Below are positions 22,863 through 34,149 of a stretch of 64,000 nucleotides of DNA, in pieces (position 1 is the stretch's first letter; each line of letters starts with the position of its first letter). This stretch comes from Alopecurus myosuroides (taxonomy: Eukaryota; Streptophyta; Magnoliopsida; Poales; Poaceae). A model generated the notes under the pieces. The model was not told the DNA's origin, did not search any database, and saw nothing but the letters and a program-made list of their open reading frames with translations. The translations under genes were made by a program, and so were the position numbers. The DNA is taken from contig CM054060.1 of NCBI GenBank assembly GCA_028641055.1, forward strand, positions 61,059,875 through 61,123,874, given 5' to 3'.

Positions 22863-23050
22863 TTCCGAATTTTAGTTGTGGCGGGCTCCACATTTTCGGC
22901 GGCAAATCAAATATGTGCGGCAGTGAGAGTTCTCCTGAAATTCCGTTTGGACGAGCTCGCTTCCCAAATTTTGGGTGGCGAAATCGAATATGCCCGTCGC
23001 TGGAGTTCTCCCGAAATTCATCTTGGGCTAGCTCTCTTCCCGAATTTTAT
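22863..23050. repeat. Short degenerate tandem repeat, unit 1
   Basis: Two and a part copies of a 75-98 bp unit beginning ttcc(c)gaatttta or ttcccaaatttt, followed by ggcg.caaatc.aatatg and gagttctcc.gaaattc. Located upstream (5') of the minus-strand four-exon gene. Confidence 0.7.
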
Positions 23051-23316
23051 TTTCAACGCGGATTCTATCTCCAAAATATGTTTTGCCGTTGACTTAGACC
23101 ATCTCCAGCCATTTGCGTACTAGGGTCGTTTTTTTGTGGAAAATAGCGTCGTTTGGGAGAGTGTCGGCGCTATTTTCGGCCCGGGGAGGCGACACTTACC
23201 AGCCGTTGACTTAGACAGACATTGCACAAATTGGGACGAACACTTGTGATTCTACAATATTTGGACGAATGTAGGCGAAGACAAAGGCGATTTAAACAGT
23301 GAAACAAAATTTCAAA

Positions 23317-24049
23317 CTAATTTAAGCCGAGGAGGTGGTAGACCTCGGTGTAATCGTCGTCGTCGTCGCTCGGCGGCTCCTTCTTCAGGGCGGTGTAGCT
23401 ACAGCTCGCCCCTGGGTCGCCGGACTTCTTCGGCGGCGCGGACACCTCCTCAGAGTTGTTCTCGAGCAGGATTATGCCACACTCTTCGGCGGTGGCAGCG
23501 TGGCGCTGCGCGGAGATCTCCTCCAGGGCGCGTCGCTGCCGCTCCATCTCCTCCGCCAAGAATTGCGAGCATGGGCTCGATGTCGTCTGTGGCCATGGAG
23601 GCGTGTTCCTCTGTCCATGTCGCCGTCATCGTCTTCTTGGAGACGTTGGCCTTCTTCTATGACCTGACGAGGCGAAGGTGGCCGCGAGGAGGCGAAGGAG
23701 CGTGACAAGTGTGCTATAGCGAGTATAGCGCCGGAGCGGCGATTCTTGTGGCTCGGGCTTGACCGGGGAGAGGAATGTCCTCGCCTCCTCGGTGCCAAGC
23801 CCGACGAACCGCGAGATGTCGTCCTGCTAAGGAGGAAGAGGGCCCGGCGGCCATGCCCCTTGGCATCCAAGAGGCCCTTCGGAGGCATGAGAGGGACGGC
23901 AGTGGGTACACCCGCGGCGGAAAGTTGCCAGCTATGATGTGCGCCAGGACGGCCTCCATAGTCAGCCCGGGCACATAGTGCAACAAAGACTTTTCCCGGT
24001 TGGATAGGTTGCAACTGAATTTTCTCGGTGGATTGCTCATGAGTTGCAA
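23317..24049 (-). pseudogene. Decayed minus-strand coding segment, possibly transposon-derived, copy 1
   Basis: Coding-like text shifts between frames on the minus strand. The last 80 codons (23559-23317) open MAEEMERQRRALEEI and end after an acidic DDDDDY stretch with YHLLGLN; upstream frames include EEARTFLSPVKPEPQE-like text. The acidic tail and the Glu/Arg-rich helix are reminiscent of proteins encoded by grass DNA transposons, but I cannot assign a family. A TTA followed by GACCATCTCCAGCC at 23094 resembles a Harbinger-type terminus just beyond its 3' end; the opposite terminus was not found. Confidence 0.35.
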
Positions 24050-25127
24050 CTGAAATTGGGTGACGTTATCTAATTAAGAACTAAGTTAATTGATTGAGAT
24101 TTAGTCTCCTACGTCGATCAGCTCCGCAGACCTCAATCATCCCGCTTGAGGCAAATTTTTCAAATTGATTTTGATTAAGTCCAATTGAAATCACAAGAAA
24201 CAAGATCCAAGCACGACATGTCAATGCTAGGTGGGTCTCGCCTTATCCTTCAGCTACTTAATTAATTTCTGACTCCACAAAACATGTACATGACTCTCTC
24301 GGTCCCCAAACTAAATGTTTTCGAATACGTCGTTCTAGCACTTATCGAGCGTGCCACCCTCGCCTGGTACTACAACCCTTCATGATTGGTTGTCCCCAAA
24401 TACTCAAGCCCGAGGCAAAGTGGTCGAGTATATTGTTTCGACATAGACTAATTTTGTTCCAAAAATAGTTGTTCACTGTCATTTCATGTGTCATTACGTT
24501 ATTGTGTCTTACTAGGATCTTTTAACTTATGTTGTGAAGTAGTTGTTACCTATCATTATGTGTGCTATTACGTCATCCTGAGTTAACGTGGTCCTTATTT
24601 TATATTAAGAAATGGTTATTACATATACTTTCCATCTGTCAGTTTGTCGTCACGTGTCATTACTTTTATGCTAGTACATTGTTATTATTGGTCATTTCAT
24701 GCGTAATTTTTTTGTCCAACGTTATTATTTTATGTTAGAAGATAATTATTCATTTCATTTGTAACGGCGTGAGCTATTATTTATGCTTGGAGATAACTGT
24801 TACATATCATTTCATATGTCATTGTTGCGAGGCGCACATGTATGGTCGTCATTTACTGCAGCGTAACTATATATCTCCCAACACAATCACCCATGTGTGA
24901 CAAAATTTCTAGTCTAGTTTGATTTCACCATCAATATATTTGTCTGTAATTGGTCAATTTTGCGTACAAGTTCTAATTGAGGCAATTTTAGAGGCGTTAG
25001 AAAGCTCACTGGAGTTGCTCCAAAGGATTTCAACTTTGGCTTAACTACCAATTAGGGGAGGCATGACAGAGTGGACAGTAACATGATGGTAATGCCAAAC
25101 TTGATACAAGAAAGCCGATTTGTTTGA

Positions 25128-25139
25128 GGGGGGGGGGGG
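25128..25139. repeat. Homopolymer run of 12 G, unit 1
   Basis: Twelve consecutive G residues, also present at 56648-56659 with the same length. Such a run is prone to replication slippage and sequencing error and can form G-quadruplex-type structures. Confidence 0.95.
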
Positions 25140-26765
25140 ACAGGATGGAGTATATGACGGCATAGATTGATGCTACAAATGTAGCATATGAAGATGGTTG
25201 TTAGGGACAGAGATGAGGAGTGGACGACAACGCGATGAAACATTGAATACCTAGGCGATAAAATTTTTCGTTAGGTGCAGTGGGGCGGTGCGAACTGTTG
25301 CGCGAAGCGACGAGGGAAATGTAGATGGACAAGAGAGAAAGTTAAGGGCAGCGGTGCATAAACACATATCCTAGGAGAATGATTCTATCTCGTTACTAAG
25401 TTTTATATATCACAAAAAATATCGGCCTACCATCACACTAACCATCATCCTCCGAGCAGTCTACACCCTCCTTTGGAGATTTTTGCCCCGAGACCATTGC
25501 TAAGATTCACCCTCGGCTCCGCGCACCTTAAAAATCTTGGCCAAACGAGCACTAGTTAGTGATCTAGTGTGGTGAGGTACCCATTCATGCATGGTTGTCA
25601 TCTCCTACAATGGTAACTATCTCCCAATCCAATCACCCATGTGTGGCAAATATTTCTAATATAGTTTGATTTAGTCCAAACACTTGAGATACAAATGTTA
25701 ATGTTGTACCCAAAACCTCGTAAACTCATGAGCCAAGCGCAACATGTCACCCCTAGGCAGGTCCCACCTCATCTGTCAACTAGTTAATCTCCAAACCTAT
25801 GGCATACTTCTCTCTCGTTACCCAAACATACAACCTTCAATTGAATACTCCGAAAAGATACTCCCCCGCACCGTCCTCGTCTGCCACCTCTAGATCAGCC
25901 TAGACACCTTCTCCATTTATTGTGATTTCTAATCCCTAAAATTCCCGAGGTAGATAGCAAAAAAGAATCTAACTACATGCATATGTTATTTTTCATGAGC
26001 CTTGTATTCAATTTGATATTTTTGGCTAAGATTTTATGATATTTCTTGCATCGGTTAACTATACTTAGGTTCTAATCATCATTTTAAGTCTCCAATGGAG
26101 CATCACTCTAGGTCGCCGACGAGAAAGAATACCTTAACGAAGCTTCGTCTCACACACGTCACTCGAATTTAGTTAACCACCGGCGGAACACGGTCATATA
26201 AAGTTAATTAGAACAAACTCACCTTTTTATCATTTGTTTTGCACCCGTTCTTGGCGGTGGCTATGAAACATTGTTTTCATTTTTGGAAGTAGCATACTGT
26301 TTTGGGATTTCCCGCCCAATTGTGGTGTTGGTGGCCGTAGGTACACATACGTACAAAAGCATGTAGATCTTTTCACGCTCGTTCATGTGGGATTTATAGA
26401 GGTGTCGTGGAGAATCACCATTTGGGCACTTTCTCGCTCATTTTGGGGATATAACACACAACTTTAGGATTTTTCAGCCCAATTTTTGCGTCAGACATAG
26501 ACTAGTTCGGTGCTTTTGCATTAGCTGATACCAATCATTTCATGTGTTGTTTCATTGATGCGTGTTATTATGTTCGTTATTTTGTACTAGGAGATGACTA
26601 TGATCCATCATTTCATGTGCTTGTTTTTGTTTCCGCATGCTAGTTTATTGGCTACTATCCATTATTTTCATGTGCCATTTCATTGTCGCACATTGATGCT
26701 ACGAGACTGATACTACTTTTCATTTCATGACCCATTTCTCGCACACAGTTATGTCATGCATCAAG

Positions 26766-28260
26766 TGTTGGGGAACGCGCTACAGAAAAAAAACTAGAGC
26801 ATAACCAACATCCAATGCAAGAGGAAGAGGTACCAGATCAAACCCTCGTAGATCGAACTAGCCTAAGTTTGCGGATGACGAGGTCGACATGGAAGTAGAT
26901 CCAGTCAATACCCACAATTAGAATTGTCTAATCTCGAGGAGATGTATTATCACACGATCAAGTGCCGCATGTGCAACACCTTCAATGATATCCACACGCA
27001 TGATGTAGCGTCACAGCGTCGGCATGTGACCAAGAACATGGACAAAGAGGGGAATCAAGTCGATGAAGATCTGATGCTCCGCGATCACCGTCTAGTTTAG
27101 ATCTAAACAGGGTAGACGATTCGACATCACTCTAGCGAGGGAGAAGAGACATAGGGCATGCCGTCCCCAGGGTTTAGTTCCAGGCCATGGAGGTGATGGA
27201 TACACGAGGGAAATGATCATCGATGCAAGAGGTAGTGCATGGCACGGCAGGAGCTCGCGACACAGGGTGGCGGCATGTCGGCAGCAAGGTTTTCAACGGG
27301 GAGGTGGTCAGCGAGTTGGGGAGGTAGGGATGTGAATTTTGGTGCCTTTGGGTGCCCCTTGGTCTCCTTTTATAGGTGGCCAAGCTCCTTGGGTCATCCA
27401 TAAACCTGCCCAAAAGTTTGAGAGAGTTTCGGTAGGTCTCCATCAACCGAACTATTAGAAAACTGACTACATTGTCCAATCCAAAAATCCTTGTGGACAC
27501 TTGCCTTGCCCCTCGGGGCAACGTGGCTGCACCTGTTATGGAACCTTTCGGACTTCCTAAGATAGCCTAGATAGTTCCGGACCCTTTTAGAGCCTTGTTG
27601 GACTTTTCATACTATTCTGAATCCTTCGGGTCCTTCCAAAACCTTCCATTTATGCCATGAACAATTCCGAACACTCCCAGGACCACTCCGCACACTTCCG
27701 GAATCATCAGGGACCTCTCAGAACCATTCTTAGACTTTCCTAGCACTCTCGGAACGCTTCTCTCTTATCTTCGTATACTACCGGCATTCCTAAATGTGGC
27801 TAGACCGTTAAGTGTGTGGCCTTATCGGTTCGTATATATGGACATGTCCGGCACTCCATACACTACGATGATCATTAGCGGTACCTTGATTCACATAATG
27901 ATCCCCACATATATCACGCATATCTTTATCATGAGAACCGATGTATTACTATCAATCGCTCATCGCATTGATTCTCGATACTTTACGAAGCCAGAGGTGA
28001 AACATTTGTGTTATCCTCATTAGCCGGCATGTATTCTTTAACCGATCCGTATTACCGATGTTCTCTATGATCATCACCATGATCACATGTCGGGCCAGAC
28101 GATGAAGACCAATTTAATACTTCCGAGGGTTTAGAGTGTATTTCTCCATCGTTAGGTATAGCAATTCCGGTAACTACCCGAATCAGAAAATCGGCATACT
28201 ATCCGGTAAGAGTAAGAGTCCAACATTATAATTACCATGTTAACGTTTGGAGGAAACACA
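26766..28260 (+). mobile_element. Diverged LTR-like sequence, unit 1
   Basis: Begins tgttggggaacgcg, a start common to many grass LTRs. It continues with text resembling LTR bodies of Triticeae retrotransposons: cctcgtagatcgaac early on, then repeated ccgaacact/ccggaatca/ggaacgc phrases, gtgtgtggcc.tatcggttcg and ggtaactacccgaat. No gag or pol coding sequence is attached, so it would be a solo or truncated LTR. The right boundary is uncertain and no target site duplication was confirmed. Confidence 0.4.
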
Positions 28261-29499
28261 ATGTCCACATCGTATCCAGAACTATATGTGTATATCAATT
28301 GTGCCTATCCATTGTCATTGTTCTCCAACAAATTTGACCTCATATATTATCGACAAACTTACAACAATTTATATTATCCCCATAGTCAGGAAGTCAGGAC
28401 TATCAATAACATATGCACCGGTCTTAGAGGCGAGACTGGGGATATAAAACGGTGTCTATTATTCCACACATGTTTTAGGGTTTTCATCCGAGTACGCACT
28501 AACCTTATTTCATGTTAGGAGGCGGTTAATTACCCGTCATTTCATGTGTGTTTTCATCCCCATGCGGAACTAGGGTTCTTAATTCATGCTAGTTGATGAC
28601 TAATACTTGTCATTTCATGTGTTGAATGGACATACCGTATTATTAGGCTCCATATTTTATAGTTCCATGCCCTTTGTGTGTGTTCCCTCATAACCATCAA
28701 TTTCTATAAGCACCCTTGTGTGGTGAGCCATGCATTGATGTTATCGATGATCTTCATGATCGATGCTACCCACCTAAAGTCTAGGCCCCGCGACGCTGGA
28801 TCCGTGCTTTAGCGTGAAGGAGCCACACATACATGATCATCGTCTTCTACCGGCCATTTCTGCCCAACTCAATCATCAGGCCCGAGGCCATTATTACAAA
28901 TCGACTTTGATTTGTACAAACTCTCGAGATACAATATTATGATGTACCTAAAATATATAAACTCGTGAGCCAAGCGCGGCGTGTCCCCGCTAGGTGGGCC
29001 TTACCTTATCTCTTAGATGGTAACTCTCCAACTATGCATAGCATGTCTCGCTCTTTCCGCAAACCACGCCGACATCGACTATACCCTTGAGCTTCTACTC
29101 AATCTTACGCGTCATCTTCGCCTCACTGCGTGTTACGTGTCTCACGTGTTTTTTACTCCCAAAAAACCACAGGTTTTAAGTAGTTAACTACTTGCATCGC
29201 ATATCTGTCATGGGCCTTATCCGATTTGATATTTCTAATTGAGATTTCTTGCATGCATGGGACGCTCTATGATTTCCTCCCCTTTCACACTACATACTCG
29301 GTGAACTCTACTTAAGTTCAAATCGAGATGTTTGATCTTAAACTTGAATCTGATAGTACAAATGGACATGATTTGATACCCAAGATGGGTAAGTTGGTTA
29401 GGGGAAATTTATCTAGTATTCACTCCGTTGTGCAACCTTTTTTTTAAACGGTGGGAATAGTTTTCTAGGGCGTTTGAATTAATTGGAAAAGGGGGTACA

Positions 29500-30270
29500 G
29501 AAGTGAGATTGTTGGGCTGGAGCCCAGCCCATCCAACCGAGCCGAGCGAGGTTAGGTTAGCTCCCTCTGTCGTGCCCTTTCTCTCTCCCCGCGAATCCAC
29601 TCCACTCCACCTCGATCCAATCGCGCCGCTGCCCACCCCGACCACCAGCTCCTCCGCCGCCTTTTCCCCTCGTCCGGCCACAATCCTCGCCTCCTCTGCT
29701 CCCGAGCTCTCTCTTCCCCAACGCGGAGAGCTCTCGATTTCTCCGGCTCCCCACCGCCGACCCTCCCCCCTCGCCGCAATGCTCCACCTACCCGCCGCCG
29801 AGGTTCGGCGCTCGCCGGCAGAGGGCGAGCGTCTCCGCAGCTTTCCCCTGCGGTCCCCGACGGCAAAGCCCGCTCCATGGCATCCGGGCCAGCCGCATCG
29901 GCGGCTGCTCCCCTGGACCCGGCCACTGCGACCGCGTCTCCTCCCGGTACGCACCGGCCACGACCACCTCGACGTTCTCCGGCGCAACTGGGAGTGGAGC
30001 GGGTGGAGCTGACTGTCGATGCGGACGGCGACGTAGAAAGGGAGGAGGGGGACGGCCTGGACATGCCGGAGCCCGACCTGCTGGTGGTTGCCTGCCCGGG
30101 CTGCTGCTGCCGTTGTCTCCCCCGACCGCCTCCTTGAGCTGCTGCTGCCGGCACAACCTTTGATGTGCCCATGGAGGCCGGCACTGGTCGGTAGACCGGT
30201 GGTGTTCTCGTTGCCGGCGGGAGGGCGCCTCTCCGCTCACTATGATCGTCATCGGCTACAATCCGTGACA
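29500..30270 (+). other. GC-rich first-exon-like segment, unit 1
   Basis: Sharply GC-rich sequence after an AT-rich region, with CTCC- and CCGCCG-rich text like a grass 5' leader and first exon. Possible starts include ATG 29779 and ATG 29877 (MASGPAASAAAPLDP). It ends at a good splice donor (GACAG then GTGAGC) at about 30270. Frames on both strands are long because of composition, and units 1 and 2 differ by indels that change the frame, so no protein is called. It may be a gene fragment or the first exon of a transcript whose later exons I cannot find. Confidence 0.4.
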
Positions 30271-31515
30271 GGTGAGCTCCAGATCTTCTCCTCTGGTCTG
30301 AGCCATGGGCATGGTGCCATGGCTCTCCAGGGTGTTTGGTCCTTAGCTCGGATGAACTCCAGTTGAATATATCAAAATGTTGTGCCTCTTTACTCGAGAT
30401 ATTACTTTTCCAAAAGTTAGGCCTGATGATTACTTGGATTAGGCCACAAATCAGCAGAAATTACTTTCTTATGTCAATTTAGGCGCTCATGTTAGCTGTA
30501 GTTGGTGGCAGTTTAGCCTTTGATGACTTTCAGTTGCAATCTTATCTTGCACGGGCACCATGACTGATGTGTAGATGTAGTTACGTTCTGCAGTAGCACA
30601 GGAATGAGATGTTTAGTCGTCGGTGAGAATCTTGATCTGACGTGTAATTCCCATATTTTTTACAAGACGTGCTTGGCGTGAAGATGCCACGGTGTTGTGT
30701 ATCAGAAATAATGATGTACGTACTAGGTTGTTATCTTACTCCAGGTGGTGCTTTGGTTTGAGACCCGGCCTGATTATTCCGGTCATGTAGTAGTAGTAGT
30801 AGTAGTAGCAGTAGTAATGCTGGTGTCGTTGTCGTGGAGAACTAGGACGAGCTCGGTGTTTATGAACATTGGGAAGAGGCATCCGTTGGAGTTGTGTACA
30901 AGTATTGGCATGTGATGCAAAAAGGAAGATTATTTTGTTTGGAAGCATGGTGAATTAATGTTGTTTGAGTATCTGCTTGATCAGACTAGCATGGAATCTT
31001 GGCCTAAATAAAACTAGCGGTTGATTCTAGTGGTCGACGACGTGAGATGCGGCATGAAACAAACAGTAGCAGCGTTTTGCTTGTCAATGGAAGTCCCTCT
31101 CCATTTATATTATTGATTGATGAAAAGGCGAAGAAGCTTACTTGGTGTGTTGGTTTTGGTGCGTGTGCAGGTGAGGCTTTGTGGGAGCAGTGGGTAGTCG
31201 GAGGGGCAGATTGGTCGTGTGGGGGAAGAAATCCCTGGTTCAGTCAGTGGAGGAGGGGCATGGAATTGTAGAGGGTAGGAGTGGAGGTTGGCCGGGAGGG
31301 AGGCATGGCATGAATGTGGCCTGGGGCTGGTATGTTTTGCTGAAGAATGGTTTAAAGCGATCACCGTTGTGTATGCTCATGCATGGGTTGTTTGAGTGGA
31401 TTTGTAGTGGCTAGTGAGTTGAATTGATCTGTGGTTAAGCATCACAAAGTTTTGGAAGAAAGCTAATTAACCTCAGCGTTCGTGCGTGCAGGATTGGCTT
31501 AAACTAATTAACCTA
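30271..31515. other. Intron-like or intergenic sequence to the unit end, unit 1
   Basis: Ordinary composition with a (TAG)n microsatellite and acceptor-like sites such as gcgtgtgcag before 31171. No further exon could be supported. Confidence 0.4.
30788..30817 (+). repeat. (TAG)n microsatellite, unit 1
   Basis: Seven TAG units followed by an interrupted CAG/TAG tail. The unit 2 counterpart at 62300 has the same count. Confidence 0.95.
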
Positions 31516-32017
31516 GCAAAGCAGGCATCGATGGATTTGGCTGCATGGCTTGGTTCTTCCTTTAAAAAAAAATGGATGGATGCGTTTGTTCATATGTCGT
31601 AGCGTCCGGTTGGTGAGGAGAGCAGATTATTGCTAGATAGAGAGCAAACCTGATCGATGCGTTTTTTTCGTTCCGAACATACTGTTGCCCCGTTTGATCG
31701 AAAAAAAGGAGCGAGCTAGCGAAGCCGTTCCGTCCATTTTTTTTTTCTCAGACACGTACGCGGGCGCACCACGATAGACTCCCTCTCTAGACTCGCACGC
31801 GCAGTAGGAAGAAGCATCTCTGAGATTTGTGCACGACGTGCAGATGCGGAGATTTGGTTAGCCTAGTGCGCGAGAGTTGCGGTCGCTAGATGTACGTTTG
31901 TGCCTATGTCGACACCAACTCGCATGCACACGCGATGGCCCGGCTTGTCGTGAACAACTTCTTTGCGGTCGTTGCGGCTTGTCGTGAACACTGCATCTCT
32001 ATAAGCACTGTGTGGCC
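31516..32017. other. 3' flank of MADS copy 2, no gene seen
   Basis: Counterpart of 1-502 with two visible differences (tttcttt to ttccttt near 31560 and a G to A next to the poly-A near 31708). Confidence 0.5.
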
Positions 32018-32800
32018 TTAGACGGGAGGAAAAAAAGTACCCTCGGCCCACAGAAACGGTGCATCCATCATGTTACCGGGCTGCATCACGAGATCGCCCC
32101 TGCTGCCGTCGACATTGTCATAGCTGACGCTGTGGTTGCCATTGTACGGCGGCGCCAAGGCGTCAAGGTCATATCCGGCCTTGACCACCTCCATGACCCA
32201 TCCCTGCTGTGCGTGCGGAGCCTCCACCATGTTCATGTCGGGGCGAAACCCTGTTTCAGCGTAAGGCATCCACGTAGGATCATCCTTCACAACGCTGCTG
32301 GCCTGCAGCTGCAGGTGGCCACCGCGGTACACGATGGCGTCGTTGGCCTTCTTGGCAAAGTTTTCCGTGGTCCAGCCTAGGCTGATGACGTGCTCGATGG
32401 GGAGGCCCGAGAGGTCCGGGCGGCCGGCGGCGCACGCGGCCATGGCGCGGAGGAGGCGGAGCAAGCCCTCGCGCTGGCGGTTGTCGTGCTGCGCCTTGCG
32501 CAGCTGCTCCTGCATCTTGGCCATGCGGTCCCGGACGTAGTCCTGCCCGTCCATCTTCTTCTTGCACTGGTCCACCTCCGGCATGGACTTGTAGCGGTGG
32601 ACGGTGCGCATCGCGTCGGGGAGCGACGGGAACGCCTGCAGCGGCCCGTCCTGGAGCTGGATCAGCAGGCACACCTCGACGTCGCACAGGGTGGCCAGCT
32701 CGCCCGCCTTCTTCATCGCGCCCATGGTGCGCTTCTTGCCGGTCGACCTCCGGGTCGCGTCGTTCTCGATGTACGCCACGGTCACCTTCTTGCGAGCCAT
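32018..32800 (-). CDS. Type I (M-gamma) MADS-box transcription factor, AGL80-like, copy 2
   Basis: A 260-aa copy of the gene at 503-1285 with the same MADS box and M-gamma region. Two residues differ: Gly112 (Ala in copy 1) and His137 (Asn in copy 1). Two further synonymous or nearby base changes lie in the N-terminal coding part (ccggtcgacctcc against ccggtggatctcc). The partial third copy shares Gly112 and His137. Both full copies are intact, so both could be expressed. The AGL80-type function is inferred from the family. Confidence 0.93.
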   Translation of the reverse strand: MARKKVTVAYIENDATRRSTGKKRTMGAMKKAGELATLCDVEVCLLIQLQDGPLQAFPSLPDAMRTVHRYKSMPEVDQCKKKMDGQDYVRDRMAKMQEQLRKAQHDNRQREGLLRLLRAMAACAAGRPDLSGLPIEHVISLGWTTENFAKKANDAIVYRGGHLQLQASSVVKDDPTWMPYAETGFRPDMNMVEAPHAQQGWVMEVVKAGYDLDALAPPYNGNHSVSYDNVDGSRGDLVMQPGNMMDAPFLWAEGTFFPPV

Positions 32801-32922
32801 TGTGGACGTACGAATGATCGCAACGTACGGGAAAATGAAGGAAGGTAGCTGCAGATGAACGGTACTTACGTGTTGCTGCGAGCTGAAAGGGAGGAGATCG
32901 AGAGAGGATATACGGCTGGTGG

Positions 32923-32929
32923 TTTATAT
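32923..32929 (-). promoter_or_regulatory. Candidate TATA box of MADS copy 2
   Basis: Same ATATAAA as in copy 1, at the same distance from the start codon. Confidence 0.4.
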
Positions 32930-34149
32930 CTACTGGAGCATGCGTCGGATGAGAAGATTACAGCCATCGATGTGACTGGATTGGAATGGAATTACTGTGA
33001 CAGATACTATCGGATCGGTTGAATTAGTGGTGGTTAATGCATTCTTAGCTAGCATATCTTCTAGCCTTGAAATTCCTAGTTGTGTCCCTTGAGGATCATA
33101 CTAGACAACATCAATCTCGAGCATTATGCTGAAACATAATCTCCACACGTACATACACAACGTCTTGGTCCTTTACACTGCACGCAGTTGCTGGTTTCTC
33201 CACGCATCGCGTGGGAAGAATCACGACCAGGTTCAGGAAGGACACAGAAGTAGATTCAGCGGGCCGGTGCACGAGAGTACCATGCATGCGTCAGAATGCC
33301 AAAACAACGGCAACGTATATTTTCGCGGTTCGTACGTGGCGCCGACGCAGAGTGGCAAGGCAACCAGTTCACTTCTCGATCCAGTCAAAGACTCAGAGTG
33401 GCAAGGCAACAGGTACCGGCACCACGGCGTGCTAGATGATGGGCGGAGAAGCAGGCGCACTGCTTCCACAGTTCCACTGCTCCCGATCATTCATGGATGA
33501 ACCGGCAAACAGTTGCTCGTTAAGACATAAACCCATACCCATGTATAGCCATTTTTCGTTTCACAGAGGAGATCCATATGGTGACGCTTCAGGTCGGGAG
33601 GAGCAGCTCTGAATTCGATCTGACGGCGGCAGCAGCACCGTTCCTAGCCACTCCTAGTTGCAAGTTGAAGCAGGACCCCACGCAGCCACGCTCACACGAA
33701 CCAAATGGAAATTCAAAAGAAATACATTTCGAAAGCTCCCTAAAGAAATTACCGCATTGGTTTGCAGGGACACTTAGATGGACTCCCTAAATCTCACGCT
33801 ACCGGAATCAACTGGGTTGCCGTGCCAATCTGTTTGTCGATTCCATTTTAGCGGGCACTCCGCAGAGATCATTCCTCCGCAAAGATGATACATTGCCAAG
33901 ACCCCGGCCTACCCAGGCCCTGGCCTAGGGTGTGCACACAAAATGCAGGCGCATCACTGTACCTATGGTTACGCACTATAGCGCACTATAGCTACCATGC
34001 ACTAATCGCGGTTTGTCAAGCTAGTACTGTTAGCACTCGGCAAACAAAAGCACTAGACATACTCACTAGCGCGTTTCCATTCTAATCATGATTAACGAAG
34101 GCAGGCAGAGTAACAAAATAAAGTTCTAGCCTTTTCATACCAAAAAAAA
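32930..34149. other. Upstream region of MADS copy 2, no gene seen
   Basis: Counterpart of 1415-2634; includes the same CATGCATG (33281-33288) and 17-bp direct repeat. No difference from unit 1 was noticed. Confidence 0.5.
33281..33288. promoter_or_regulatory. RY-type element CATGCATG upstream of MADS copy 2
   Basis: Same palindrome at the same distance from the gene as in copy 1; functional relevance is inference. Confidence 0.25.

Larger units (their letters stand above)
24060..29200. repeat. Degenerate direct-repeat complex, unit 1
   Basis: Built from two diverged, repeatedly occurring modules. Module A (about 230 bp, with aatcatc/aatcaccc, ttgattt.gt, aactc.tgagccaagcgc.ac.tgtc and ctaggtgggtc..cctta/atc) occurs near 24115, in part near 24877, then near 25615 and 28860. 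Module B (tandem .atcatttcatgtgt.att units with tta.tttatgctagga) occurs at 24460-24830, 26510-26760 and 28500-28640. An LTR-like insertion separates the last copies. No coding function was recognised. Confidence 0.6.
1..31515. repeat. Tandem segmental duplication, unit 1
   Basis: First full period of a head-to-tail repeat of about 31.5 kb. The opening bases (gcaaagcaggcatcgatgga) recur at 31516 and 63037, and genes recur in the same order and orientation at an offset of 31515: the MADS gene at 503 and 32018, the transposase at 9241 and 40756. The offset grows by single bases to 31521 by the end of the unit through small indels. The phase is arbitrary because the window begins inside repeated DNA. 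What is seen is the repetition; whether it is a real genomic duplication or partly an assembly effect is not decided by the sequence. Confidence 0.95.

Noticed and set aside
29409..29987. Minus-strand ORF of 192 codons, and the 278-codon counterpart in unit 2
   Set aside because: Arg/Gly/Ser-rich translation of CT-rich leader-like sequence; the two units give different frames and lengths, which fits composition rather than a gene.
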